DNA from: an uncultured Bacteroidota bacterium
GTDB taxonomy: Bacteria > Bacteroidota > Bacteroidia > Chitinophagales > Saprospiraceae
Reading direction: 5' to 3'
DNA: 64,000 nt
Assembly: GCA_937861115.1 (NCBI GenBank)
Contig: CALMBD010000303.1
Coordinates: 1-64,000 of the forward strand
A model generated the notes under the pieces. It did no database searches, had not been told where the DNA came from, and was given only the letters and a program-made list of their open reading frames with translations. Made by a program: the position numbers and the translations under genes. Shown piece after piece: positions 47,126 to 55,414 of this stretch; position 1 is the first letter of the stretch; every line of letters starts with the position of its first letter.

Positions 47126-47545
47126 TCACAATCCGCCCCAAATCGCCCTGACCAGGAGGGCGGCGAGCAATATTCCAATCATGATGGCCAGCACAGTCAG
47201 GATACCCGCATCGTTCGTACCGGTGGCGGGGTTGACGGTTGTTATGGCCGCCTCCTGCAAAATTTCCCGCGCACGGGCCGAATCAAGGGGGTGGACATGC
47301 AGGCGTACAATCGACTGTAAATGTGGTAAAACGGAAGTTGAAGCCGTATTCGCCAGAAAACAATGAATCCCTTCTGCGCGCAGCCGGGCTGCCGCCACTT
47401 CGGCTTCCATCAATGAAAAAAACTTGGCCACGACCTCACCTTCCTCGGCAAGGCCTCGGTAGTCTTTTTCTTCAAATTCAAAGTCGTCGAGAATATCGGG
47501 CGGCGCCATATTGCACTCAAACATCTGACATTTCCCGGAATTCAC
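47126..47545 (-). CDS. DUF2007-domain protein with C-terminal membrane helix
   Basis: The 139-residue protein has a DUF2007 (putative signal-transducing) domain, visible as VVAKFFSLMEAEVAAARLRAEGI and VRLHVHPLDSARAREIL, followed by one membrane helix near the C-terminus (ILTVLAIMIGILLAALLV). Such domains are related to the PII-like fold and often stand alone. Starts at 47545, 47524 and 47509 are possible; the domain begins after all of them. It is divergent from the TolB-amidohydrolase gene by 62 bases and convergent with rimO with no gap. The function of the family is not established. Confidence 0.78.
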   Translation of the reverse strand: MNSGKCQMFECNMAPPDILDDFEFEEKDYRGLAEEGEVVAKFFSLMEAEVAAARLRAEGIHCFLANTASTSVLPHLQSIVRLHVHPLDSARAREILQEAAITTVNPATGTNDAGILTVLAIMIGILLAALLVRAIWGGL

Positions 47546-47607
47546 AAAATCTCAGTACTTATGCCGCGTCAAACTTCGGACTAACATCTGTTACAATTAA
47601 CTCTTGC

Positions 47608-50600
47608 ATGAAATACCATATCCTTCCTGCGCTGCTGCTGGCCCCTTTTTTCCTTTTTTCCCAGGAAAAACCCAAATGGGACGTATCCAATCCCCCCGGA
47701 CAACCCTACAAAGAGGTGGCATTCACAACCACTGAAGGTACCTGGATGAGCCTCGACGTGTCGCCCGACGGCAAAACGATCGTTTTCGATATGCTGGGCG
47801 ACATTTACAGCATGCCCGTCGCCGGCGGAGATGCCAAGGCTTTGCGACTGGGGCTTGCCTGGGAGGTGCAGCCGCGGTTTTCACCCGACGGCAAAAAAAT
47901 CCTGTTTACTTCGGATGCGGGCGGCGGCGACAACTGCTGGGTGATGGACAGCGACGGAAAAAACGCCAGGCAGGTGACGAAAGAAAGTTTTCGCCTGCTG
48001 AACAACGGGGTATGGATCGACAATGAATATATCGTTGCCCGGAAGCACTTCACCGGTACCCGTTCGCTCGGCGCCGGCGAACTCTGGATGTACCACATCA
48101 GCGGCGGAGAGGGCCTCCAACTGACCAAGCGCAAAAACGACCAGCAGGATGTGAACGAACCTTCGGTTTCGCCCGACGGCCGTTACATCTACTTCAGCGA
48201 GGATATGTACGGCGGCGGATTTTTTCAATACAACAAAAACCCCAATACCCAGATTTTTGCCGTCCGGCGCTATGACCGCGAGGAAGGCAAGGTGGAGGAT
48301 GTGACCGGCGGCTCCGGCGGGGCGTGCCGCCCGCAAATCTCCCGCGACGGCAAATGGCTGGCCTTCGTGCGGCGTGACTACACCAAAACGGTGTTGTGCG
48401 TCCGGGAGCTGGCAACCGGTATGGAATATCCCGTCTATGAAGGTCTGGACAAGGATCAGCAGGAGGCCTGGACGACTTTCGGGTGTTATCCCGGGTTTGC
48501 ATGGATGCCCGGCGGGGAGGCAGTTGTGATCTGGACCGGTGGTAAAATTGTACAAATTCCGATGCAGCGAAGCCCAAACGGCAGGTATAATTTTAATACT
48601 GGTGAAAGCGCCCCGAAGGTTCGCGACATCCCGTTCGCCTGCAATGTAAAGGCAAAGGTTGCCGAGACGCTGCATTTTGAGAATAAGGTTTTTGAGCCCG
48701 AATTCACGGCGAAGGCGATACGGCAGGCGGTTACTTCGCCAGACGGCAAAACGCTGCTCTTCAATGCGGCAGGTGAATTGTATAAAAAAGAATTGCCGAC
48801 AGGCAAAGTTGAAAGGGCCTTAAGCGGCGTGTTTATACCTCCGGTCGTATCAAAAAGCGCCACGCAGGAATCATCGTCCGGAAATAATTCAGAGCCTTCT
48901 TTTTCTCCCGATGGCCAATCAATGGCTTTCGTTCAATGGAATGATGAAGAAAAAGGAAGTATCTGGACCGTCCGCAACTTTAATATGAGAGGGGCAACCG
49001 GTTCCAGAATCCTGAACACCCCCGCTATTTACCGCACCCCGTCATTCTCTCCCGACGGGAAGCAGATCGTCTTTCGTATACAGGACGGCGACGACGAACT
49101 CGGGCCCGGCATGACCGACAAGCCGGGTATTTACATCATGGACGCCGACGGAAAAAACATGCGATTTGTCACGGACAACGGTGAGAACCCGAAATTCTCC
49201 CCGGATGGCAAACGCATTTATGTCAGTACGGGCGGCACACTGTTCGGCGCCCTGGACAAGTCGTTCAAGTCGTACGACCTCAACGGTGAAGACGAAAAAG
49301 TGCTGGTCAAGTCGAAATACGCCCATTCCTTCACCCCTTCACCCGATGGTAAATGGCTGGCATTCATTGAATTGCATAAAACCTACATCTGCGCTTTTCC
49401 GCAAACCGGCAAAACCGTCGACCTCGGCGCCGACACCAAAGCCATCCCGGTAACCCAGGTCAGCCGCGACGCCGGCTACAACCTGCACTGGAGCAGCGAC
49501 TCAAAAAAACTGCACTACACCCTCGGTGACGAGTACTTTACCATTGACCTCAACAAGCGGTTTGCCTTCCTGCCCGGTGCGCCCGACAGCCTGCCGCCGC
49601 TGGATTCTGCCGGACTCAAGATAGGGCTGGCCCTGGGAAGCGACATGCCCAAGGGCCACGTAGTGTTTCAAAACGCACGCATCATCACGATGGAGGGAGA
49701 CCAGGTCATCGAAGACGGGGTGATCAGGGTGATCAACAACGAGATTGAATTTGTAGGCACAACAAAGGAGTTTGAAAATGCCCCGCGTTACAAAACAAGC
49801 GACCCCATCAAATACATCGACTGCGCCGGCAAAACCATCATGCCGGGGATAATCGACGTCCATGCACACCCTGGCAATTTCCGGTATGGCCTGAACCCGC
49901 AAAAACAGTGGGAATACTACGCGCAACTCGCCTATGGCGTTACCACCCAACACGACCCTTCCGTGAACTCTGAAATGGCTTTCAGCAACGCCGAGATGAT
50001 CAAATCGGGGCGTATGGTCGGGCCGCGGCTGTTCTCTACCGGTACGATTCTCTACGGCGCCGACGGCGATTTCAAGGCGCCCATCAATTCACTCGACGAC
50101 GCGCGCGCTGCGCTGCGGCGCACCAAAGCCTGGGGCGCCATTTCAGTAAAAAGTTACAACCAGCCGCGCCGGGAGCAGCGCCAGCAGGTCATTGCGGCGG
50201 CCCGCGAACTCGGTATGCTCGTAGTGCCCGAGGGCGGCTCGTTTTTCCACCACAACCTGACCCAGGTTGTGGACGGACACACCGGCGTGGAACACAATAT
50301 CCCCGTCGCGCCCCTGTACAACGACGTGTTGAGCCTGTGGAGCAAAACCGGCGCCCACAATACCCCCACGCTGATCGTCAACTACGGCGGCCTGAACGGC
50401 GAATACTTCTGGTACCAACATTCGGAGGTCTGGAAAAAGAAACCGCTGCTGAACTTCACCCCCAAACACATCCTGGACGAACGCAGCCGCCACCGCACCA
50501 TGGCGCCGGAGGAGGAATACCAAAACGGGCACATCCTGGTCGCCCAATCCTGCAAAAAACTGCAGGACGCCGGCGTCGACATCAACCTCGGCGCCCACGG

Positions 50601-50979
50601 GCAGTTGAATGGCCTCGGCGCACACTGGGAACTCTGGATGCTGCAGCAGGGCGGTATGAGCAACATGCAGGCCCTGAAATGCGCAACCCTCAACGGCGCG
50701 AAATACCTCGGCATGGACAAGGAAATCGGCTCCCTGACGCCGGGCAAACTCGCCGACCTGATCGTACTGGATAAAAACCCGCTGGAGAACATTCAAAATA
50801 CGGAATCCATCCGCTACGTCATGGTCAACGGACGCCTCTACGAATCGGAAACGCTGAACGAAGTCGGCAATTACGACGTAAAGCGCAGCAAGTTCTGGTT
50901 TGAACAACCCGGTAGCCAGACCAGCGGTGCCGGGATGACGCATACCTGTCAGGAAGCGAAATGCGTGTGCGGCCATTGA
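47608..50979 (+). CDS. Secreted TolB-like propeller fused to amidohydrolase
   Basis: The 1123-residue protein starts at ATG 47608 with signal peptide MKYHILPALLLAPFFLFSQ; the longer open frame overlaps the divergent DUF2007 gene. The first 650 residues are TolB/PD40 repeats, at least eight with the xSPDGKxxxF pattern (FSPDGKKILFTSD, FSPDGQSMAFVQW, FSPDGKQIVFR and others). From about residue 680 comes an amidohydrolase: VVFQNARIITMEGD, MPGIIDVHAHPG with the first two His ligands, GVTTQHDPS, and SLTPGKLADLIVLDKNPLENI near the end. It likely hydrolyses a cyclic amide or peptide-like substrate in the periplasm. The last 18 residues form a Cys/His-rich tail THTCQEAKCVCGH that could bind metal. The substrate is unknown. 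Confidence 0.93.
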   Translation: MKYHILPALLLAPFFLFSQEKPKWDVSNPPGQPYKEVAFTTTEGTWMSLDVSPDGKTIVFDMLGDIYSMPVAGGDAKALRLGLAWEVQPRFSPDGKKILFTSDAGGGDNCWVMDSDGKNARQVTKESFRLLNNGVWIDNEYIVARKHFTGTRSLGAGELWMYHISGGEGLQLTKRKNDQQDVNEPSVSPDGRYIYFSEDMYGGGFFQYNKNPNTQIFAVRRYDREEGKVEDVTGGSGGACRPQISRDGKWLAFVRRDYTKTVLCVRELATGMEYPVYEGLDKDQQEAWTTFGCYPGFAWMPGGEAVVIWTGGKIVQIPMQRSPNGRYNFNTGESAPKVRDIPFACNVKAKVAETLHFENKVFEPEFTAKAIRQAVTSPDGKTLLFNAAGELYKKELPTGKVERALSGVFIPPVVSKSATQESSSGNNSEPSFSPDGQSMAFVQWNDEEKGSIWTVRNFNMRGATGSRILNTPAIYRTPSFSPDGKQIVFRIQDGDDELGPGMTDKPGIYIMDADGKNMRFVTDNGENPKFSPDGKRIYVSTGGTLFGALDKSFKSYDLNGEDEKVLVKSKYAHSFTPSPDGKWLAFIELHKTYICAFPQTGKTVDLGADTKAIPVTQVSRDAGYNLHWSSDSKKLHYTLGDEYFTIDLNKRFAFLPGAPDSLPPLDSAGLKIGLALGSDMPKGHVVFQNARIITMEGDQVIEDGVIRVINNEIEFVGTTKEFENAPRYKTSDPIKYIDCAGKTIMPGIIDVHAHPGNFRYGLNPQKQWEYYAQLAYGVTTQHDPSVNSEMAFSNAEMIKSGRMVGPRLFSTGTILYGADGDFKAPINSLDDARAALRRTKAWGAISVKSYNQPRREQRQQVIAAARELGMLVVPEGGSFFHHNLTQVVDGHTGVEHNIPVAPLYNDVLSLWSKTGAHNTPTLIVNYGGLNGEYFWYQHSEVWKKKPLLNFTPKHILDERSRHRTMAPEEEYQNGHILVAQSCKKLQDAGVDINLGAHGQLNGLGAHWELWMLQQGGMSNMQALKCATLNGAKYLGMDKEIGSLTPGKLADLIVLDKNPLENIQNTESIRYVMVNGRLYESETLNEVGNYDVKRSKFWFEQPGSQTSGAGMTHTCQEAKCVCGH

Positions 50980-50996
50980 TTTACGGCAGTACCTTT

Positions 50997-52262
50997 CTAT
51001 TCAGCCGCTGTTGCGCCGCTCCCGGCAGATATGGCATACCAGCACATCACTCCGCCGAGCATCAGCGGCACCAGCATATAGTATTGAAAAACCATCGGAC
51101 TGAAAATGTAAAACAACATCAACGCCAGCTGTAGTGAGGCCAGGCTGAATGCGTAGATATCCGTTCTTTGATGCCATTTTTTTACATAAAGCCATATACT
51201 GCCGGCAGATAGCAGGAGCATGATAGCACCTTGCAATGCCCGCGCGAGGAACAGGCTGTGTTCCGGAACGCCGGGCAGCCATTCGCGCAAATGGATGGCC
51301 ATGGTCAGGCCGTGTTCATAAGTATACTGGTCGGGCCTCGTCCAGCCGCCGAGCGCGCACATATTGTGGTACAGGACGCCCTGCTCCAGAATTCCCGGCT
51401 CTTTCAGCAAAAAAGGAACAATGTAAAATCCCAAAACAGCGGCTGCAACACCTCCCCACAGATAGTAGCTGTGTTTTTTGGGTTGGTATCGCCACAACAG
51501 GCAGGCAAACGTGGGCACCCAGAACACCCCGGTGTACCGGGACAGTAAACAGCCCGCCAGCCCGATCCCGATCAGCCAGTGGTTTTTGGACAGTAATCCG
51601 GCGGCAAGCAATAGATACCAGGCAGCAACGATCGTTTCCAGACTGACGGCGATCTCGAGCGGGTTCCACACGATAAAACTCCAGAGGGGGACGGACCACA
51701 ATATCAGGGCAATGTAATTTCGGGTGGAGACAGTGATTCGTGCGCTTTTGGCAATACAGTATGCTGCCAGACCCATGAAGGCCAGCAACATCAGAAACCC
51801 CACCCATCGAACATCCAGGGACAACAGACTGGAAAACCGGGCGGGCATCCAGTGCAAGGGCATGTACACCGGAAATGCCTGGTACGATTCAAAACGGACC
51901 CACTGGTACGGAAACTGTCCGGAAAAAAACCAGTCGCTCTGTGCCTGCAACTGGGGTATCACATCGGAAACCTTGCCCGGATCAGACCATTTGGCCCACA
52001 TTTTTCTCAATTCCTCGTAGGCCAGAACAGATGGCAACATCGCCAGCGCCGCAATAAGCCATGGCCTGACCGGACGGGAAAGTGCAACGCTTTCTGCTTC
52101 AGGCGCCGTCAGCGTTTTAAGATAATACACCGGAAAAGCGGCCGATACCACCAGTAAAACGATTGGATTGACACGGATCTGAAAAATCAGCGTACCGGTA
52201 AGAGAAAGGATGACTTGCCCCAGGAAAAGGGCGATCATATAATTGGCTGAACGTTGCTTCAT
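50997..52262 (-). CDS. Polytopic membrane protein, GT87/DUF2029-like
   Basis: The 421-residue protein has about ten membrane helices and a first periplasmic loop with FPYQWVRFESYQAFPVYMPLHW, reminiscent of the GT87/DUF2029 mannosyltransferase-like membrane proteins, which use polyprenyl phosphate sugars outside the cell. An Asp-rich site is not clear, so the call is tentative. The ATG at 52262 is chosen because upstream in-frame codons encode a charged stretch that does not fit a membrane protein N-terminus. It is convergent with the amidohydrolase gene and divergent from the secreted protein that follows. Confidence 0.65.
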   Translation of the reverse strand: MKQRSANYMIALFLGQVILSLTGTLIFQIRVNPIVLLVVSAAFPVYYLKTLTAPEAESVALSRPVRPWLIAALAMLPSVLAYEELRKMWAKWSDPGKVSDVIPQLQAQSDWFFSGQFPYQWVRFESYQAFPVYMPLHWMPARFSSLLSLDVRWVGFLMLLAFMGLAAYCIAKSARITVSTRNYIALILWSVPLWSFIVWNPLEIAVSLETIVAAWYLLLAAGLLSKNHWLIGIGLAGCLLSRYTGVFWVPTFACLLWRYQPKKHSYYLWGGVAAAVLGFYIVPFLLKEPGILEQGVLYHNMCALGGWTRPDQYTYEHGLTMAIHLREWLPGVPEHSLFLARALQGAIMLLLSAGSIWLYVKKWHQRTDIYAFSLASLQLALMLFYIFSPMVFQYYMLVPLMLGGVMCWYAISAGSGATAAE

Positions 52263-52418
52263 GTTTGATTGCAGATGCAGGAAGTGCAAAACAATCAAAA
52301 AAAATGCAGATGGCGCGGTGCGGCTAAATTTTTTGCCTTTCCGACGAGTGGTTAATGGCAACATTGCAAACTATTTGAGATGGCCGGGGTTTATGGTATA
52401 ATAGTTTTACTTTTAAAA

Positions 52419-53153
52419 ATGAGTGTCATGTTAAATAAAGTCTTTTTTGTATTCATTTTTGCATTGGGCGTTTTCACGCCTGCCAAGGCCCACCCGGGCG
52501 ATGCTCCGGAAACCCTCGACTGGGTAATTCGTACCGCCACCCAAATTGAAAACAGTTTGAGTGATGCTGTTCTGACCACGGATTGGTCCAATCTGCTGAT
52601 AAAACTCATGGAAGCGCACGATGAATTTGACGCCGTAGCGCTTACGGGGCTCTATTGTCACGAGGCCCGCACGGCGGCGGAGACAGGCAGGGCCTTTTGC
52701 AACTGGTTGAATAAGAGCGATATGGATATAGATTTAAATACCTGTGTTGTACGGGCGACGGAGGCGCGGCTCCAGGCCATACGCATGAAAAATGCCGCAG
52801 AAGCCTGCCTGCAAAACGCGCGTCAAAATCCGCCCGACACCACTTTCGCATTGGCGGATATTATCCGGTCCAATGCCGAAACGATTGAACATGACCTGTC
52901 GGACGGCCTTGCCAGTGAGGACTTTCACATCTTTTCGCAAAAAATCGAACACGCCGAACGGGTTTTTCACAACACGGAAATTCTGGCCGCAACCCTGATC
53001 GATTGCAACGAGGTGTACTTTGCCGCCAGGGAAGGCCTGCGCGCCTGTTCAGCAGCTTTGCTGTCCGACGAATGGGGAGAAGTCGTCAAAAACATACAAG
53101 TTGCTTCCGTGCAGTTGGATAAAATGAAGGCCGCTGCAGCAAACTGCAAGTAA
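52419..53153 (+). CDS. Secreted helical protein of unknown function
   Basis: The 244-residue product has a signal peptide (MLNKVFFVFIFALGVFTPAKA) starting at either ATG 52419 or 52428. The mature part is almost wholly helical and looks like two related halves: each contains Thr/Glu-rich helices ending in Cys-containing segments (YCHEARTAAETGRAFC and CNEVYFAAREGLRAC). Eight or so Cys residues, some spaced similarly in each half, suggest disulfides in the periplasm or outside. I do not recognise the family. It sits 77 bases before the kelch/T9SS gene on the same strand and may belong with it. A TATAAT lies at 52397-52402, close to the start. Confidence 0.7.
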   Translation: MSVMLNKVFFVFIFALGVFTPAKAHPGDAPETLDWVIRTATQIENSLSDAVLTTDWSNLLIKLMEAHDEFDAVALTGLYCHEARTAAETGRAFCNWLNKSDMDIDLNTCVVRATEARLQAIRMKNAAEACLQNARQNPPDTTFALADIIRSNAETIEHDLSDGLASEDFHIFSQKIEHAERVFHNTEILAATLIDCNEVYFAAREGLRACSAALLSDEWGEVVKNIQVASVQLDKMKAAAANCK

Positions 53154-53230
53154 AAGCGACTTTTAGGCCATTTTCTGACAAACGGGCCTTCGACTGCCCG
53201 GTGTTGATCTGCCCGGCGTAAATTAGTGTC

Positions 53231-54553
53231 ATGAAAACCATCACATTTTTTCTCGCACTGCATTGTTCTGCACTGTGTATCGCCCAGGGCCAACTTTTTG
53301 AAGAACTGCCCTCCATGCCGGAGGCCGTCACCAATAACGCCGTCACCGGCGCCATATCCGGCGACACTTTCTGCGTGTACTCGTTTTGTGGCCTGGACTT
53401 CACCAAAATCTGGTCGGGCATTCACCTGAAGGCCTGGCGGATGAATACCGTTACGGGAGAGTGGAGCAGCCTCCCACCCGTGCCGGACCCGGCCGGCGGC
53501 AAGATCGCGGCGGCGGCCAGCACGGTCAAAAACCGGATTTATGTGATCGGGGGCTATCATGTGGCCCAAAATGGCAGCGAGACCTCCTCTGCCAAAGTGC
53601 ATCGCTTCGATCCGCAAACCAATGCCTGGCTCTCCGACGGTACTCCGCTGCCCAAGGCCATCGACGACCATGTGCAGGCCGTCTGGCGCGACAGCCTGAT
53701 CTACGTGATAACCGGCTGGAGCAATACAGGAAATGTGCCGGATGTGCAGATATACAACCCTTCTTCAGACACCTGGATGGCCGGCACTGCCGTGCCCAAC
53801 AATGTCAATTACAAGGTATTCGGCGCCTCGGGCGTGATTGTTGGCGACAAAATCTACTACTGCGGCGGCGCGGCGGCAGGTATTAACTTTCCCGCTTCCT
53901 CTTTTTTCCGCATAGGTCAGATCAATCCTGATAATCCCGCCGACATCACCTGGTCCGGATTTAATTCAGCCGCCGCAAAGGGCTATCGCATGGCTGCCGC
54001 GATAAAATTCGGTGACCCTGTGTGGGTGGGCGGCTCCGATGTCACCTATAATTACAACGGAATCGCTTACAACGGTAGCGGCGGCGTGCCGGCGCTTTCC
54101 AGAAGGAAGCAGTACTTCGCATTAAATAACAGCCTGACCAATGAAGACAGTCTTGCCCTGCCGCCGGTCATGGACCTGCGCAGTACCGCCCAGCGGGATT
54201 ACGGTTATTTTATCACGGCCGGGGGAATGGGGCCGGGCCAGCAGGTATCCAACCGGGTATTTGCCTATACCTGGTTCGGTATAACAAACAACAATGAGCC
54301 GGTCGAAGATTTTCAATATGAAGTGTATCCCAATCCGGCATCCGACCGGGTAATACTTTCCTGGGAAAACGGCGGCGCAGCCACGGTGCGCCTGTTCGAT
54401 GTGCTTGGCCGGGAATTAGCGGTACAGTCGGGTGAAAGTCCGTTGCAAATCACTACGGGGCAATTGCCGGAAGGCATGTACTCGCTGCAGATAACAGGCC
54501 CCGGTCAGAAAATGACCACGCGCAAAGTCATCTACGCGTACCGACGGCTTTAG
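53231..54553 (+). CDS. Secreted kelch-repeat protein with T9SS type A sorting domain
   Basis: The 440-residue protein has a signal peptide (MKTITFFLALHCSALCIAQG) and a kelch beta-propeller over residues 25-350 with repeats such as NRIYVIGGYHV, FDPQTNAWL, DSLIYVITGWS and IYNPSSDTWMAG. The C-terminus is a type A T9SS sorting domain from EVYPNPASDRVILSWE to GMYSLQIT. Normally such tails end in a KVIV-like strand; here VIYAYRRL follows, and its last codons and the stop are formed by a REP-like repeat, so the original end may have been replaced. It should be exported to the surface. No catalytic site is visible. Confidence 0.9.
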   Translation: MKTITFFLALHCSALCIAQGQLFEELPSMPEAVTNNAVTGAISGDTFCVYSFCGLDFTKIWSGIHLKAWRMNTVTGEWSSLPPVPDPAGGKIAAAASTVKNRIYVIGGYHVAQNGSETSSAKVHRFDPQTNAWLSDGTPLPKAIDDHVQAVWRDSLIYVITGWSNTGNVPDVQIYNPSSDTWMAGTAVPNNVNYKVFGASGVIVGDKIYYCGGAAAGINFPASSFFRIGQINPDNPADITWSGFNSAAAKGYRMAAAIKFGDPVWVGGSDVTYNYNGIAYNGSGGVPALSRRKQYFALNNSLTNEDSLALPPVMDLRSTAQRDYGYFITAGGMGPGQQVSNRVFAYTWFGITNNNEPVEDFQYEVYPNPASDRVILSWENGGAATVRLFDVLGRELAVQSGESPLQITTGQLPEGMYSLQITGPGQKMTTRKVIYAYRRL

Positions 54554-54719
54554 CCGTTGCCCCCCAGGTACCGGCGGCTTCAGCCGCTGAATACCCAGAG
54601 TATCATGTACCGACGGCTTCAGCCGCTGACATCACAAAATTCACATGCTGACCACTTTAGCCGCTGAATACCTTATCCGGTAGATGGACTTTTTTTCGCC
54701 GGCTAAAGCCGGCGGTACC
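54539..54719. repeat. Cluster of REP-like GGCGGCTTNAGCCG repeats
   Basis: Four direct, diverged copies of the motif TACCGRCGGCTTYAGCCGYTG lie at 54539-54559, 54569-54594, 54608-54629 and (degenerate) 54650-54672. A fifth copy in reverse orientation at 54697-54719 forms an 8-bp perfect hairpin, CGCCGGCT AA AGCCGGCG. The first copy supplies the stop codon of the kelch gene. The pattern resembles small repetitive extragenic palindromes spread around a genome; copy number elsewhere is not visible here. Confidence 0.8.
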
Positions 54720-54728
54720 TTCCATCGG

Positions 54729-54800
54729 TACCTACAACCAGTACCTACAACCAGTACCTACAACCAGTACCTACAACCAGTACCTACAACCAGTACCTAC
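54729..54800. repeat. 13-bp tandem repeat, five and a half copies
   Basis: Five perfect copies of TACCTACAACCAG run from 54729 to 54793 and a partial copy continues to 54800. The period is 13, so it keeps no reading frame. It directly follows the inverted REP-like copy and ends three bases before the ccmE-like stop codon at 54804. Confidence 0.92.
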
Positions 54801-54803
54801 CGG

Positions 54804-55202
54804 TCAACTCTTTTTCTCCGACCGCACATATATCTCCTGGTCCTTGTATTTCGACGGACATTTCAGCAGCATATCGGATGCCTCGAACGTCTCGCCGGCC
54901 ATCTGACCGGTCAGTACGATCGATTCGGAGCGCTCGAAGTCCTGGGGCTTGGTAGCGTGTAACTCCACCCGGCGCACATCGCCTGCTTCATCCTTGAGAT
55001 AAAAAGCCATAAAAGTCGGATCCTTTTCCGGGTTGTATTCCACCGGACGGTCTTTAACGAGTTGACCGATGAGTTTTACCCGGTCGCCGCTTTTGGCGGC
55101 CTGGGAAAAACTGGCATAGGTGGTCACATCCTTGCTGGCGGAAATAAGGATGGCAATGGCGACGGCAATGATGCCAATAGCGATGATATGCGATTTTTTC
55201 AT
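54804..55202 (-). CDS. ccmE: Cytochrome c maturation protein CcmE, CxxxY type
   Basis: The 132-residue protein has an N-terminal membrane anchor (residues 5-22) and an OB-fold domain with the CcmE pattern: GQLVKDRPVEY, FYLKDEAGDVRRVE and IVLTGQMAGETFEASDMLLKCPSKY. CcmE carries haem to apocytochrome c in the periplasm and normally binds it through His in HxxxY. Here the site reads CPSKY (Cys115, Tyr119), the CxxxY variant known from archaea and some Deltaproteobacteria. No other ccm gene is adjacent. I use ATG 55202; an upstream frame crosses the hairpin repeat. The window holds two c-type haem proteins that it might serve. Confidence 0.85.
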   Translation of the reverse strand: MKKSHIIAIGIIAVAIAILISASKDVTTYASFSQAAKSGDRVKLIGQLVKDRPVEYNPEKDPTFMAFYLKDEAGDVRRVELHATKPQDFERSESIVLTGQMAGETFEASDMLLKCPSKYKDQEIYVRSEKKS

Positions 55203-55216
55203 AGTTGTGTGTTGTG

Positions 55217-55311
55217 TTTCCCGCAGATTGACGCGGAAAAACTGCGCTGATACACGCAGATTTTTTTTCTGCAGCAATCTGCGTCATTTTTCCGCGTCAA
55301 TCTGCGGGAAA
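55217..55311. repeat. Hairpin repeat with 25-bp perfect arms
   Basis: A perfect 25-bp inverted repeat pairs 55217-55241 with 55287-55311, and an inner 9-bp pair (ACGCAGATT with AATCTGCGT) lies in the loop. The words CGCAGATT, GACGCGGAAAAA and TCTGCGTC recall those of the element at 29443. It lies 14 bases upstream of the ccmE-like start. Confidence 0.85.
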
Positions 55312-55414
55312 TATCTCCGGACAAAATTACGACGTAAAACAACAGCCGAAAGCTACATTTGGATCAGTTTATTTGATGATCACGGTCAAGGCGTTGTTTA
55401 AAACCGCTCCAAAT

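Noticed and set aside
47239..47607. N-terminal extension of the amidohydrolase fusion gene
   Set aside because: It overlaps the divergent DUF2007 gene and would place 123 non-hydrophobic residues before an evident signal peptide.
52397..52402. TATAAT as a classical -10 box
   Set aside because: Bacteroidota promoters use TAnnTTTG, and no TTGACA-like partner lies at the right distance, so I do not list it as a promoter.
54539..54800. Possible CRISPR array
   Set aside because: The repeats are either without spacers (13-bp satellite) or short, degenerate and in mixed orientation, and no cas gene is present.
54684..54962. 92-codon plus-strand frame with repeated PVPTTSTYNQYLQ text
   Set aside because: The peptide repeat is only the translation of the 13-bp satellite, and the rest is antisense to the ccmE-like gene.
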